64,000 nt of DNA from Paenibacillus pinihumi DSM 23905 = JCM 16419 (GTDB taxonomy: Bacteria; Bacillota; Bacilli; Paenibacillales; Paenibacillaceae). Position numbers and translations under genes: made by a program. The stretch is taken from positions 186,001 through 250,000 of the forward strand of contig NZ_KE383866.1 of the NCBI RefSeq assembly GCF_000422505.1, written 5' to 3'. The notes beneath the pieces were generated by a model that worked only from the letters and a program-made list of their open reading frames with translations, was not told the DNA's origin and did not search any database. This document shows, piece by piece, positions 33,435-41,699 of the stretch. How positions within the stretch are numbered: position 1 is the stretch's first letter; each line of letters starts with the position of its first letter.

Positions 33435-34268
33435 TCAAACTGTAATGTTCAGTTCTTCAGCCACGCCCCGGATATGGGCATAGGCCTCCACATACTCTGC
33501 TTCCTCTATCAGATGCTCAATAATCAGCGGGATATCCGGGTCAAGCCTGTTCAGTTCGGTCAAGAACACCCGGTAATCAAGCAGCCCGGTGCCGGGCATG
33601 GTCTCTGACAAATGCACCGTCAGCTTGCTGCCAATCGCAATATCCTTCGCATGGGCATTGCGGATGCGGGGCCCGAGTTTTTTCACAAAATCGCGAATCA
33701 TCTCCCCGTTCCCATACAGTGTTCTCGGCGAGCTGATCATGTTCACCGGGTCAAAATGTACGGCGAGCTGCGGCCGATCAATGGCTTTCAGCAAGGCCAG
33801 GTAGCTGTCTGCCGAGTCCGGGAACGCCCAGGGCATCGTCTCCAATGCATAAAACGTGTTCACCGGCTTTACGGCATCAATAATTTCCCTTACTGAATCG
33901 ACAATCAGGGCGAAGGTATCGTCCGTCAGATTCTCTTCATGAGGTCCATCCCATTGTTCACTCCGGGAGCCGGTAATGTTCACACAGACCTTCGCACCGA
34001 TCCGCTCAGCCAACTCCAACTGCCTCTGGGCGAACGATATGGAATCAGACCTCACGGCTTCATCCGGACTGATGGGATTTCCCCAAGCACCTGCCTCGGC
34101 AATAACAATATCCCCTTGCCTGGCTGCCTCGCGGTACGCACGGACAGTCTCGTCATCCGCCCGGAAATCAACCGGGCAAGTCACGGCCCGAAACCCGATT
34201 CGTCTGGCCTCCCGAACCCACTCCTCAGGCCCGTCGAACGGAGCCTTCACATATCCGCCCAGCCTCAT
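33435..34268 (-). CDS. Sugar phosphate isomerase/epimerase (TIM-barrel)
   Basis: The product is 277 aa and of the xylose-isomerase-like TIM-barrel (AP_endonuc_2) superfamily. Metal-binding residues are visible as ALETMPWAF (Glu), LAVHFDPVNM (His, Asp), NAHAKDI (His), and PLIIEHLI (Glu). Members isomerise or epimerise sugars, sugar acids and inositol derivatives. Its start overlaps the stop of the kinase upstream by four bases, coupling the two. It likely supplies or uses the kinase's product. Confidence 0.85.
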   Translation of the reverse strand: MRLGGYVKAPFDGPEEWVREARRIGFRAVTCPVDFRADDETVRAYREAARQGDIVIAEAGAWGNPISPDEAVRSDSISFAQRQLELAERIGAKVCVNITGSRSEQWDGPHEENLTDDTFALIVDSVREIIDAVKPVNTFYALETMPWAFPDSADSYLALLKAIDRPQLAVHFDPVNMISSPRTLYGNGEMIRDFVKKLGPRIRNAHAKDIAIGSKLTVHLSETMPGTGLLDYRVFLTELNRLDPDIPLIIEHLIEEAEYVEAYAHIRGVAEELNITV

Positions 34269-35248
34269 TGCGCTCCCTCCCCTTCAAGCAGGCGCAGCAC
34301 ATCTGCCTGCGTGGGCATCGCCGGAATTGCTCCTATCTTGGTGACAGCCAGTGCGCCCGCAGCGTTGGCGAAGCGGATCGCTCCGACCGTCGTTTCGTCC
34401 GCTGCCAGCTCGAACCGGCCAGCCTGGTCATGGCGCTCCAGCAGCTTGGCGAGCAGTCCGGCGACGAAGGCATCTCCGGCGCCGGTCGTTTCCACAACTG
34501 GCATCCGATGACCGCCGATATGGCCGCTTCTGCTGCCGTCGGTATAAAAGCAGCCATCTTCGCCTTTTGTAATCAGAACAAGCTTTGGCCCTTGGCCCAG
34601 TATATAGGAAGCACTTTCTTCAAAGCTTTCAAATCCGGTCACGAAGGCCATTTCCTCCTCACTGATTTTGACAATGTCGGCAGACTTGAAACCCGCGCGA
34701 ATTTCCTTTTTGGCCCGCTCTTCATCATCCCACAGGCTAAGCCGCAAGTTCGGGTCGTAGGAGACTAGCAAGCCGTATTTTTTTGCCCATTCAAGCGCCT
34801 GCATGGTCGCCGACCGGACCGGCTCACAACCAAGGCTGATGGAGCCAAAATGGAATGCTTTGGCAGACCGGAATGCCTCTTCGCTCAGCTCCTCCGGCGC
34901 CAGCAGCATATCCGCCCCGGGATTGCGGTAAAACATGCAGTCCCGTACACCGCTTGAACGGTTGGCGACAAACGACAAGGTCGTCCGGGCCTCCGCATCA
35001 GCGCTCATGCCGCGGACATCAATTCCGGCATCCTGCAGTACCTGTGTCAAATAATCGCCGAACGGGTCGGTTCCCACCTTGCCGATGAATCCAGCCCTTC
35101 TGCCCAGCTTTGCGAGTCCTGCAGCCACATTCGCCGGCGCTCCGCCCGGTGCCTTGTCAAAGCCGCTGCTGTCTGCCAGCGAACGGTCCGCATCAATCGA
35201 AACAAAATCGATCAGCAGCTCGCCCAAGCATAAAATTTCCGCGTTCAT
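34265..35248 (-). CDS. PfkB-family carbohydrate kinase
   Basis: The product is 327 aa. It has both PfkB signatures: the N-terminal GGAPANVAAGLAKLG and the C-terminal VETTGAGDAFVAGLLAKL, with GAGD holding the catalytic Asp. Length and residues fit fructokinase, 2-keto-3-deoxygluconate kinase or a nucleoside-type kinase; PVDP-like specificity markers do not decide. It would phosphorylate the cluster's sugar or keto acid. GGGGCAGG precedes the ATG. It lies between the hydrolase and the isomerase. Confidence 0.9.
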   Translation of the reverse strand: MNAEILCLGELLIDFVSIDADRSLADSSGFDKAPGGAPANVAAGLAKLGRRAGFIGKVGTDPFGDYLTQVLQDAGIDVRGMSADAEARTTLSFVANRSSGVRDCMFYRNPGADMLLAPEELSEEAFRSAKAFHFGSISLGCEPVRSATMQALEWAKKYGLLVSYDPNLRLSLWDDEERAKKEIRAGFKSADIVKISEEEMAFVTGFESFEESASYILGQGPKLVLITKGEDGCFYTDGSRSGHIGGHRMPVVETTGAGDAFVAGLLAKLLERHDQAGRFELAADETTVGAIRFANAAGALAVTKIGAIPAMPTQADVLRLLEGEGAQ

Positions 35249-35274
35249 CTTCCTGCCCCTTTCCCGGTCGCTCT

Positions 35275-36207
35275 TTACCTTGCTGCCGCTTCCATCAAAA
35301 TATAGAACGCCTGCCCTTCAGTTGCCGTACCTGATTTGTCAAATGTCGGGGAGCCGCAAACGCCCCTTACAAATCCGAATTCATCTACCTTGGTGTGGGC
35401 GGCGCTCCTGATTTTGTCCGCATGGTCCAAATAACCCGCATCGACCCACCCTGCCTTTACCCCGGAGTAAATCGCGTAAGCAAACATCTGCGCCGCATTC
35501 GTCTCGACGAATGTATCCGGGTTGTCAAGCACATCATGGAATAACCCGTCATCCCTTTGGTAGCGCATACATTTTTCGAGCAGCTCATTCAGGTAACCGA
35601 TTAGCCGCTGTTTATCCGCACTCATCGTCTCCGGCAATGAGCGGATGACTCTTACAAGTCCTGCCGCAGCCCAGCCGTTGCCGACGCCCCAGCAGTCGGC
35701 GCGCTGGAACCGCTTCTCCCCGTCATCCCAAATATGTCCATACATGCCTTTATCCTTGATCAACAGCAGCTCGCGGAACCGTTCGATTTGCGCGACTGCC
35801 TCTTCATGATGTCCGGCTGCTGAAAGGAACGGGGGTGCCATGTAGAAGGAATCCACCCATACCTGGCTCTTGTGGTTCAGATGGGACAATGCCCCGTTCT
35901 CTGCACGGGGAGCGGTATGAAGCAGATAATCGGCCATTTGCAAGGCTGCCTGTTTATATTTTTCATCCCCTGTGCGGTTATAAGCGAACAACACCGGCTC
36001 TCCATTGGAGGCCGCATCCGTCACCGCCTTCTCATCTCCCGTTACGCCCAGGCGCCCGGATTGGTCCTGACGGACGACCGCATCATGCGCAAGCAGCAGC
36101 GCATCATCTTCGTAACCGCTTTCAATTAATGACTGTGCAGCTACTCCCTGCTCCCATGATTGACGCTGCATGCCCAGCATTGCCCGTTTTACTTTTTCCA
36201 CCTTCAT
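35275..36207 (-). CDS. Glycoside hydrolase of the GH88/GH105 type
   Basis: The product is 310 aa from the ATG at 36207, or 2 residues longer from GTG at 36213. It follows the unsaturated glucuronyl/rhamnogalacturonyl hydrolase fold: VWVDSFYMAPPFL carries the conserved Asp, ADCWGVGNGWAAAGL is the WxxGNGW motif, and MYGHIWDDGEKR resembles YteR/YesR strands. These (alpha/alpha)6 barrel enzymes cleave the unsaturated uronic acid left by polysaccharide lyases. No signal peptide is visible, so it acts inside the cell on the imported oligosaccharide. It is shorter than YteR (373 aa), and there is no lyase gene nearby. A GntR-type dyad lies just upstream (36243-36262). Confidence 0.8.
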   Translation of the reverse strand: MKVEKVKRAMLGMQRQSWEQGVAAQSLIESGYEDDALLLAHDAVVRQDQSGRLGVTGDEKAVTDAASNGEPVLFAYNRTGDEKYKQAALQMADYLLHTAPRAENGALSHLNHKSQVWVDSFYMAPPFLSAAGHHEEAVAQIERFRELLLIKDKGMYGHIWDDGEKRFQRADCWGVGNGWAAAGLVRVIRSLPETMSADKQRLIGYLNELLEKCMRYQRDDGLFHDVLDNPDTFVETNAAQMFAYAIYSGVKAGWVDAGYLDHADKIRSAAHTKVDEFGFVRGVCGSPTFDKSGTATEGQAFYILMEAAAR

Positions 36208-36242
36208 ATCCACTCTTCAACACCATCCCCACATAATAACAT

Positions 36243-36262
36243 TAATATGTCCTTACATATTA
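36243..36262. promoter_or_regulatory. Putative GntR-family operator 2
   Basis: TAATATGT-CCTT-ACATATTA is a perfect 8-bp dyad with a 4-nt centre, 36 nt upstream of the hydrolase start and just past the gntR stop. It resembles the site at 37131-37154. Confidence 0.65.
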
Positions 36263-36292
36263 GAGCAAAAAGTCCGGCAAGCGGAAATCCGC

Positions 36293-37045
36293 TTACCGTA
36301 TACCAAGCTCGAATGTGAACTGGCTCCGGTCACCACGATATTTGGCGAGCGAGTATTCAATCGGTGATCCGTCTTCCAGGTAGGTCACACTCTTAATGTA
36401 CTGAATCGGCGCACCTTTCTCAATATCAAGAAGGTCCGCTTCATATTCTCCAGCCAGAACAGCCTCCAGGTTGCGCACTGCTTTCAGAAGTGATAGCCCG
36501 CATACTTCCCTCAGGATGCTGTACAGCGATTCGAACTCCAAATTTTTGTCCATAATCGGAAGGCAGCGGTCATACGGCAAATACGTAATCACATATACAA
36601 TGGGTTCATCATTCGCATAGCGCAGTCTGCGCAGCTTGATAACCTTGCTGCCTGCAGGAATCCGCAGCGCGTCTCCCGCCTTCTCGTCACATTCGATCAC
36701 TTCAAGCCCGATGACTTTCGTGGACGGTTCAAGTCCCTTCTTGGTCATTTCATTATTGAAGCTCTCCAGGTTCTGCAAGAACGCCTGGCTAATCTTCGGC
36801 TTCATGACGAATGTGCCCTTGCCCTTCTGGCGGACGAGATAGCCCTCTACGACAAGCTCATTAATCGCCTGGCGGACAGTGGGTCTGCTGACATTGAAAT
36901 GTGCGCTAATATCGACTTCAGCTGGAATCGGAACATTCCGGTCCGGGTGATGATTCGTAATATAGTCCAGCAGAATCTCCTTAAGCTGGTAATAATAAGG
37001 AATCGGCACCTCTTTGTTTAAGGTTTTGCCAAACAGGTCGGCCAT
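36293..37045 (-). CDS. GntR-family (HutC/UTRA) transcriptional regulator
   Basis: The product is 250 aa from the ATG at 37045 (AAAGGGG 9 nt upstream). Residues 1-75 are a GntR winged helix: YYYQLKEILLDYITN, then VDISAHFNVSRPTVRQAINE and EGYLVRQKGKGTFV. The C-terminal two thirds form a UTRA effector domain (PAGSKVIKLRRLRYANDEPI, ending FTFELGIR), which binds a sugar phosphate or related small molecule. HutC-type regulators repress transport and catabolic genes until the effector binds. It is the first gene of the cluster, and dyads of the expected kind lie before it, before the hydrolase and before the 2-hydroxyacid dehydrogenase. Confidence 0.9.
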   Translation of the reverse strand: MADLFGKTLNKEVPIPYYYQLKEILLDYITNHHPDRNVPIPAEVDISAHFNVSRPTVRQAINELVVEGYLVRQKGKGTFVMKPKISQAFLQNLESFNNEMTKKGLEPSTKVIGLEVIECDEKAGDALRIPAGSKVIKLRRLRYANDEPIVYVITYLPYDRCLPIMDKNLEFESLYSILREVCGLSLLKAVRNLEAVLAGEYEADLLDIEKGAPIQYIKSVTYLEDGSPIEYSLAKYRGDRSQFTFELGIR

Positions 37046-37130
37046 AAGCATAAGCCCCTTTGTCTTACTTGAATCTTGGTATTTAAAAATGGTATCAAAC
37101 ATCTGGCTGCCACGTTACTTAATTCTTAAT

Positions 37131-37154
37131 ATCCTAATGTCATTACATTAGGAT
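37131..37154. promoter_or_regulatory. Putative GntR-family operator 1
   Basis: ATCCTAATGT and ACATTAGGAT form a perfect 10-bp dyad around CATT, about 86 nt upstream of the gntR start. This is the best of the three dyads and suggests autoregulation. Confidence 0.7.
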
Positions 37155-37204
37155 GTTTACACCCCTATAATAATTTCTGGCCCATATAATGTCAAGGAGA
37201 TATT

Positions 37205-37247
37205 TTTAAAAAAGGCTGCCGGACATTGCATTGCAATGCCGGAGCCT
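37205..37247 (-). terminator. Intrinsic terminator of the amino-acid permease gene
   Basis: On the minus strand GGCTCCGGCATTGC pairs with GCAATGTCCGGCAGCC (two bulges), followed by TTTTTT. Confidence 0.8.
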
Positions 37248-37305
37248 CCTGACAGAAGTCATTGCAAGCAATCGCACGAAGTGCCTGACACTCTCTGGTC
37301 CAGCG

Positions 37306-38547
37306 CTACAGAGCTTTTGCTTTCTTGTTGGATACAAGCTGCTTGCCTACATAATAAACGGCCAGCAGGATCATGATGACCAGAGAAATTGCTGTGGAAT
37401 GGAAAGCCAGCATCCCGATGATGATCACGGATAGCAGCATCCCGCTTGCTTTGATAAACCGGTTGGGAATGAGCACAATTCCTGCACAAATGCCGATTAA
37501 TGCATTCATTGTCAAAAAGCTGTTCGCAAATGCCACCAGTTTCTCCAGGCTAAAGATGCCCGCCTGTACCCCCGTCAGCACCAGGGTATTCAGCACAAAA
37601 ATGAAAAGCACAGCCGCATAAGGCACATCCTGGGCAGATCGCTTGCCCAGCAGTTTTGGCAATACGCCGTCCTTTGCCAGCGAGGCAACCAGTCTGGATA
37701 TGCCGCCGGCATACAAAAAATACGTTGAGCAGCATAAGAACAAAGCAAGCCCCGCCATTACAAGATGGCTCATTTCTCCAAATACCGGATACATGATTCC
37801 TGTTATCGTCAGGTCGCCGCCGCCCGGCAGTCCGGCATCCGACCATTGCACAGCAGCAGCTACTATGAGATCAACGACAGATATAGCGACAATGCTCAGT
37901 AAAATCGCTTTAGTTATCGTCTTCTTCGGGTCCTTCACATCCGCACTGTAATTCCCGATAACCTCCCAGCCAAAAACCGCCCAGAATAAGATGAGCAAAG
38001 CGTAGCTGAAATCTGAAACATTAAAGCTGCTCGTAATGACCATATTATCGGCGGAAACGATCAGGCTCTTGGCTCCCCCGATAAATAGTACAGCCGCTGA
38101 GACAATGGACATCACCAGCGCTATTTTACCTACCAGATTCACTCTGGCAAGCAGCAACGCAATGCATAACGGCAGCAATATGTATCCGGTGCTTAAGGAC
38201 GAGATACCTCCCAGCTTCTCGATGTACTGACCGGCTGTCAGCAATACGGCTGCTGCGCCAAAGGTAACGCCAATAATCAGGTAAAAGGCTGCGAGCCGTT
38301 TGACATAGGTGCCGAACACATGCTCAATCGCATTTGTTGCGCCCCCGTCGCCCGGAAATTGAATGCTTAGAAATCCAAAAATAAACGCCACCATAAAGCT
38401 GATCAGTATCATAACCACCCAGGCTACAATTGCCCATTCCTTGGCTATACTGTGCACAATCGGCGGCAAAATGAATATGCCCGAGCCGAGTACAGGCCCA
38501 ATAATAAAACCGCTGAGAGTCAGCGCTCCCATCTTCTTCTGTTTCAT
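37306..38547 (-). CDS. APC-family amino-acid permease
   Basis: The product is 413 aa from the ATG at 38547; the frame reaches 38574 but GGCGGGGG fits the internal start. It begins KKMGALTLSGFIIGPVLGSG, which matches the glycine-rich first helix of APC transporters, and has about 12 membrane segments. It imports or exchanges an amino acid or amine across the membrane; the substrate is not evident. A LysR regulator lies divergently 217 nt away, with a likely binding site in the shared gap (38663-38683), so it probably controls this gene. It ends with its own terminator. Confidence 0.85.
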   Translation of the reverse strand: MKQKKMGALTLSGFIIGPVLGSGIFILPPIVHSIAKEWAIVAWVVMILISFMVAFIFGFLSIQFPGDGGATNAIEHVFGTYVKRLAAFYLIIGVTFGAAAVLLTAGQYIEKLGGISSLSTGYILLPLCIALLLARVNLVGKIALVMSIVSAAVLFIGGAKSLIVSADNMVITSSFNVSDFSYALLILFWAVFGWEVIGNYSADVKDPKKTITKAILLSIVAISVVDLIVAAAVQWSDAGLPGGGDLTITGIMYPVFGEMSHLVMAGLALFLCCSTYFLYAGGISRLVASLAKDGVLPKLLGKRSAQDVPYAAVLFIFVLNTLVLTGVQAGIFSLEKLVAFANSFLTMNALIGICAGIVLIPNRFIKASGMLLSVIIIGMLAFHSTAISLVIMILLAVYYVGKQLVSNKKAKAL

Positions 38548-38662
38548 ATACGTCGTTCCCCCGCCTGTCAACATGCACTGCTGCTTCTATCCTGCCTGTT
38601 ACTTCCATATTGAATTATACCGTAGCTATTCATTCTGTCATACGACATAAAACAGGCCGTTT

Positions 38663-38683
38663 GTTATCGCTTTTATAGATAAC
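38663..38683. promoter_or_regulatory. LysR-type binding site (TTATC-N9-GATAA)
   Basis: GTTATC and GATAAC are inverted around 9 nt, matching the classic ATC-N9-GAT (T-N11-A) LysR box, in the gap between the divergent permease and lysR genes. Confidence 0.6.
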
Positions 38684-38764
38684 GAATTGACTGGCTGCGG
38701 ATGGAATAATAAACTACTATGTATCAGACAGTACAGCAACGTTCATAGCGGAGGGCTTCTAAAG

Positions 38765-39736
38765 ATGAAATTTCATCAAATCAAATATGTCGCGGAAATT
38801 GCCCGGTGCGGTTCTATCAACAAGGCAGCCGCCAAGCTGTTCGTCTCACAATCGAGCATCAGCAGCGCTCTGAAAGAGCTTGAGGCGGAAATCAAAATTC
38901 CCATCTTTAAACGGAGCAATCAGGGCGTGGAGCTGACCGCGGAGGGCAGGCAATTTCTGAGCTATGCCAATTCATTACTGGAGCGTAAAGAATATATTGA
39001 GAGCCTGTATGCTTCCACTCATGTGGAGCCGGAGGCCCAATTCTCCATTTCAACCCAGCGGTATCCGTTCGCCGTCGATGCCTTTGTCAATCTGGTCAAC
39101 CGGACACGGAATCCGAGATTCAACTTTACGATCCGGGAGACGAGTATGGACAAGGTTATCGATGATGTCTATACCTCAATATCTGACCTTGGCGTTATTT
39201 TCACCTCCAATTTGACGGAGAAAATCATCAAGCGCTTTTTGCATAACCGGAATATCGAGTTTCATCTGCTGAAAAAAATACAGCCCTGCGTCTATGTACG
39301 CAAGGGCCACCCGCTATCCGGCAGAAAATCATTGCGTGCCGAGGAACTGAACGACTATATTTACATGGCCTTTGAGCATAAGCAAGGGGAATCCATTGAT
39401 TTCGCCGAGGAATTTAATCTTATCCCGGCCCGTCAGCCCAGCCGGGTCATTGTCGTTAACGACCGGGCCACAGCCGTCAATATTGTATGCAATACCGATG
39501 TCGTATCCACCGGAAGCGGCCTGCTGCTTGAAGAATTTATGGACAGCCGGATCATGTCGATTCCGCTGGAGGACTACGGGGACAAGATGCGGCTCGGCTG
39601 GATCAAGCTGAAGAACCGCCCGCTCAGCTCCGAGGCAGAGCAATTTGTTGAGATGCTGCAGGAATCCATCGATAATGCCATCCTTTTTACCGAGCAGGTC
39701 AGAGCTGCAGCACAATCGGACAAAGGTACCGGTTAG
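38765..39736 (+). CDS. LysR-family transcriptional regulator (divergent to the permease)
   Basis: The product is 323 aa from the ATG at 38765, placed by GGAGGG 9 nt upstream; the longer frame is not supported. Residues 1-60 form the winged helix (MKFHQIKYVAEIARCGSINK then AAAKLFVSQSSISSALKELE). The C-terminal periplasmic-binding-like domain contains the effector site. It probably senses an amino acid and controls the adjacent permease, as is usual for divergent LysR/transporter pairs. The operator candidate lies about 80 nt before its start. Confidence 0.9.
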   Translation: MKFHQIKYVAEIARCGSINKAAAKLFVSQSSISSALKELEAEIKIPIFKRSNQGVELTAEGRQFLSYANSLLERKEYIESLYASTHVEPEAQFSISTQRYPFAVDAFVNLVNRTRNPRFNFTIRETSMDKVIDDVYTSISDLGVIFTSNLTEKIIKRFLHNRNIEFHLLKKIQPCVYVRKGHPLSGRKSLRAEELNDYIYMAFEHKQGESIDFAEEFNLIPARQPSRVIVVNDRATAVNIVCNTDVVSTGSGLLLEEFMDSRIMSIPLEDYGDKMRLGWIKLKNRPLSSEAEQFVEMLQESIDNAILFTEQVRAAAQSDKGTG

Positions 39737-39810
39737 ATCGTCTCAAAGCATGTTCTGTACCATTTGTTTAATGCAGGCAGCAGCATCGTATACAGGCTGA
39801 GCGATTTTGA

Positions 39811-40692
39811 TCAGGCTTGTTCCTGATTTCTATCCGTACGGGATACAGTGATAATGTAGCCGTCCTGATTATTCCCGGACCATTCGGCGCTGCCCCCGGT
39901 AACAATCGGCACATCAGTCTCTTCACCGGTTGCCTTCACATAATAAATCTCGTACACTCTCTCCCCATCTTCATAACAGAGATGGCGGATACCCCACGGA
40001 AAGTCTTTCACATATCCCGTGTACTCCTCCAGACATAAGCCGCGCTGCTCCATAATGGCAGCATGAGGATAGCCCACATAGCGGTAATGCCACGGCTCAC
40101 AGGCGATGCCTGTCACCTCTTCCTTGCCCTCCTGATAACGCTGGATAAATCCATACACAGGAGCAAGATCCCGGAATACACCGCTTGCGCCCTCACCTGA
40201 GAATGACGGACGTATATAGTCCAGCTCCCGGTCCAGAAGCCCGACATCGACAGCAAGTCCAGTCTGATGCTCGCTTGCCCCCGGCAGTGCGACATAACTG
40301 GCTGTAAATGCCTCCCCATGGCTGGCAAGTGTGCTCTCATAAATTTGCCGCTGCTTCCGGCTTGAACGGTAGCCGCTGACCACTGTAATCTTGTCTGTAG
40401 CTTCGCAGGCATCAATCAAAGCGGCCAGCTGATGGAGACACGTTCTCTCCAGTGAAATATCCGGTTCCTCAGCATGCATGGACCGCAAAATATACCCCGG
40501 AAGCTTTTCCGTCTGCTGCTCCTGATGGCGTACAGGATGGTCCCGGTTAACCAGAACCAGAAGGCCCTGATAAACCTCCGTATCCTGCAGCCGCAGCTCG
40601 ATGAACGGCCTGTTCCCCGGCTTCATGCTGTACATTTGACCTTGTACACATTTATTGCCTGATCTATGTTTAACCCCGGTTTCTCTTATCAT
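39811..40692 (-). CDS. D-alanyl-D-alanine carboxypeptidase, VanY family
   Basis: The product is 293 aa. The zinc site is visible: VALPGASEHQTGLAVDVG is the SxHxxGxAxD motif and CEPWHYRYVG gives the ExWH Glu/His. Thus it is a VanY/VanXY-type DD-peptidase that removes D-Ala (or D-Lac) from peptidoglycan stems. No signal peptide is visible at the chosen ATG (AGGGGG upstream), unlike most VanY enzymes. It is either cytoplasmic (as VanXY-type) or exported by another route. Without vanR/vanS/vanH/vanA neighbours I do not call resistance. It is a single gene. Confidence 0.85.
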   Translation of the reverse strand: MIRETGVKHRSGNKCVQGQMYSMKPGNRPFIELRLQDTEVYQGLLVLVNRDHPVRHQEQQTEKLPGYILRSMHAEEPDISLERTCLHQLAALIDACEATDKITVVSGYRSSRKQRQIYESTLASHGEAFTASYVALPGASEHQTGLAVDVGLLDRELDYIRPSFSGEGASGVFRDLAPVYGFIQRYQEGKEEVTGIACEPWHYRYVGYPHAAIMEQRGLCLEEYTGYVKDFPWGIRHLCYEDGERVYEIYYVKATGEETDVPIVTGGSAEWSGNNQDGYIITVSRTDRNQEQA

Positions 40693-40985
40693 CCGGTACG
40701 CCCCCTGTCCAACTGATATCTTAATGATAAAAGGGCGCTCTTAAATTGCTTTAAAGAGAAACTTAAAAAATTGAAAAGTTTGTACCTTGAAATCTTAACT
40801 CCTATTGAGAAATGATTAAATAAATAAGATTTTTATTAAGATATCTTTATAAAGAGAAAAATGTTCAGGAAACCCGGTTTCGATGGAATTTTGTTATTAA
40901 GATGGTGAAAAATGGATTGAGTTTAAAGGATTTCAGTGTAAATCTTTGCTATAATTAATTTTCAAATCAAAGTTGGAGGTATACA
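40693..40985 (+). promoter_or_regulatory. AT-rich promoter region of the P-loop gene
   Basis: No gene. An extended -10 (TGCTATAAT, TATAAT at 40950-40955) lies ~30 nt before the GTG start of the P-loop gene. The rest is AT-rich with no motif I recognise. Confidence 0.5.
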
Positions 40986-41618
40986 GTGAACCATATCAGA
41001 GGCATTATTCTGGAAGGGTATTCAAATGCGGGAAAAACATCCGTTCTAAAAGCTCTAAAGCTGCTTCAGGCACAAGATGAACAGTCGGAGCGCAGCATTA
41101 TTGTGCTTAGTGAGCATTACTCCCAAATATTAAATAATGTTCATGGGGAGTTCCAACAATTGAATCGCGATCAGCATCTTCAAGTTCTAAAAGAAAGAGT
41201 TCAAATGCTGCGACAATTAAATGATTGGGCCGATTATTTGGGACCCGATGCCTCCAGGGCATCAAGAGGCATCTTTTTTATCCTGGAAAGGTTTCATTTG
41301 AATCATAGAGCTGCCTTTCCGCATGACTCTCCAGATGAAATTGAATCCATTGAGAACGAATTGCTGCTCCTTGGAGGTAAATGTGTACTATTAACAGTCT
41401 CTTCCGAAATCGTGGAGCAAAGAATGCAAAGCAGAACTCCCAATGAATGGAAGCATAAATCCAAAGAAGACATTAGGAAATCAGCAGAGGCCTTTATACA
41501 AACCCAATCCGAACTGCGCAGACAAGCAAAATTATCTGTTTTGCCAACCATAGAAATAAATACGGATGATAAAGATTGGATTACATATGCCGGCCGGCTA
41601 ATGGATTTATTGAAATGA
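40986..41618 (+). CDS. P-loop NTPase, nucleoside/thymidylate-kinase-like
   Basis: The product is 210 aa from a GTG with GGAGG 6 nt upstream. The Walker A is GYSNAGKTSVLKALK (residues 11-18 for the loop). A lid-like stretch (EQRMQSRTPNEWKHKSKEDI) with basic residues follows, as in small-molecule kinases such as thymidylate or shikimate kinases. No Walker B or substrate motif could be assigned with certainty. It is a single gene of unknown role, with its own extended -10 promoter. Confidence 0.7.
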   Translation: MNHIRGIILEGYSNAGKTSVLKALKLLQAQDEQSERSIIVLSEHYSQILNNVHGEFQQLNRDQHLQVLKERVQMLRQLNDWADYLGPDASRASRGIFFILERFHLNHRAAFPHDSPDEIESIENELLLLGGKCVLLTVSSEIVEQRMQSRTPNEWKHKSKEDIRKSAEAFIQTQSELRRQAKLSVLPTIEINTDDKDWITYAGRLMDLLK

Positions 41619-41699
41619 TATATTCCGATCATCTCTACAACTTTTCAAATTACGCTGTTAATATCAAGTCATAGTCCTGCTAACCATCATTCATAATTT

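Noticed and set aside
36243-36262. Palindrome as a rho-independent terminator of gntR
   Set aside because: AT-only arms with a 4-nt centre give a weak hairpin, there is no T-run directly after, and it resembles the other operator sites.
40641-40692. Calling the VanY-like gene glycopeptide resistance
   Set aside because: No vanR/S/H/A/X genes nearby; a lone DD-carboxypeptidase is a common housekeeping enzyme.
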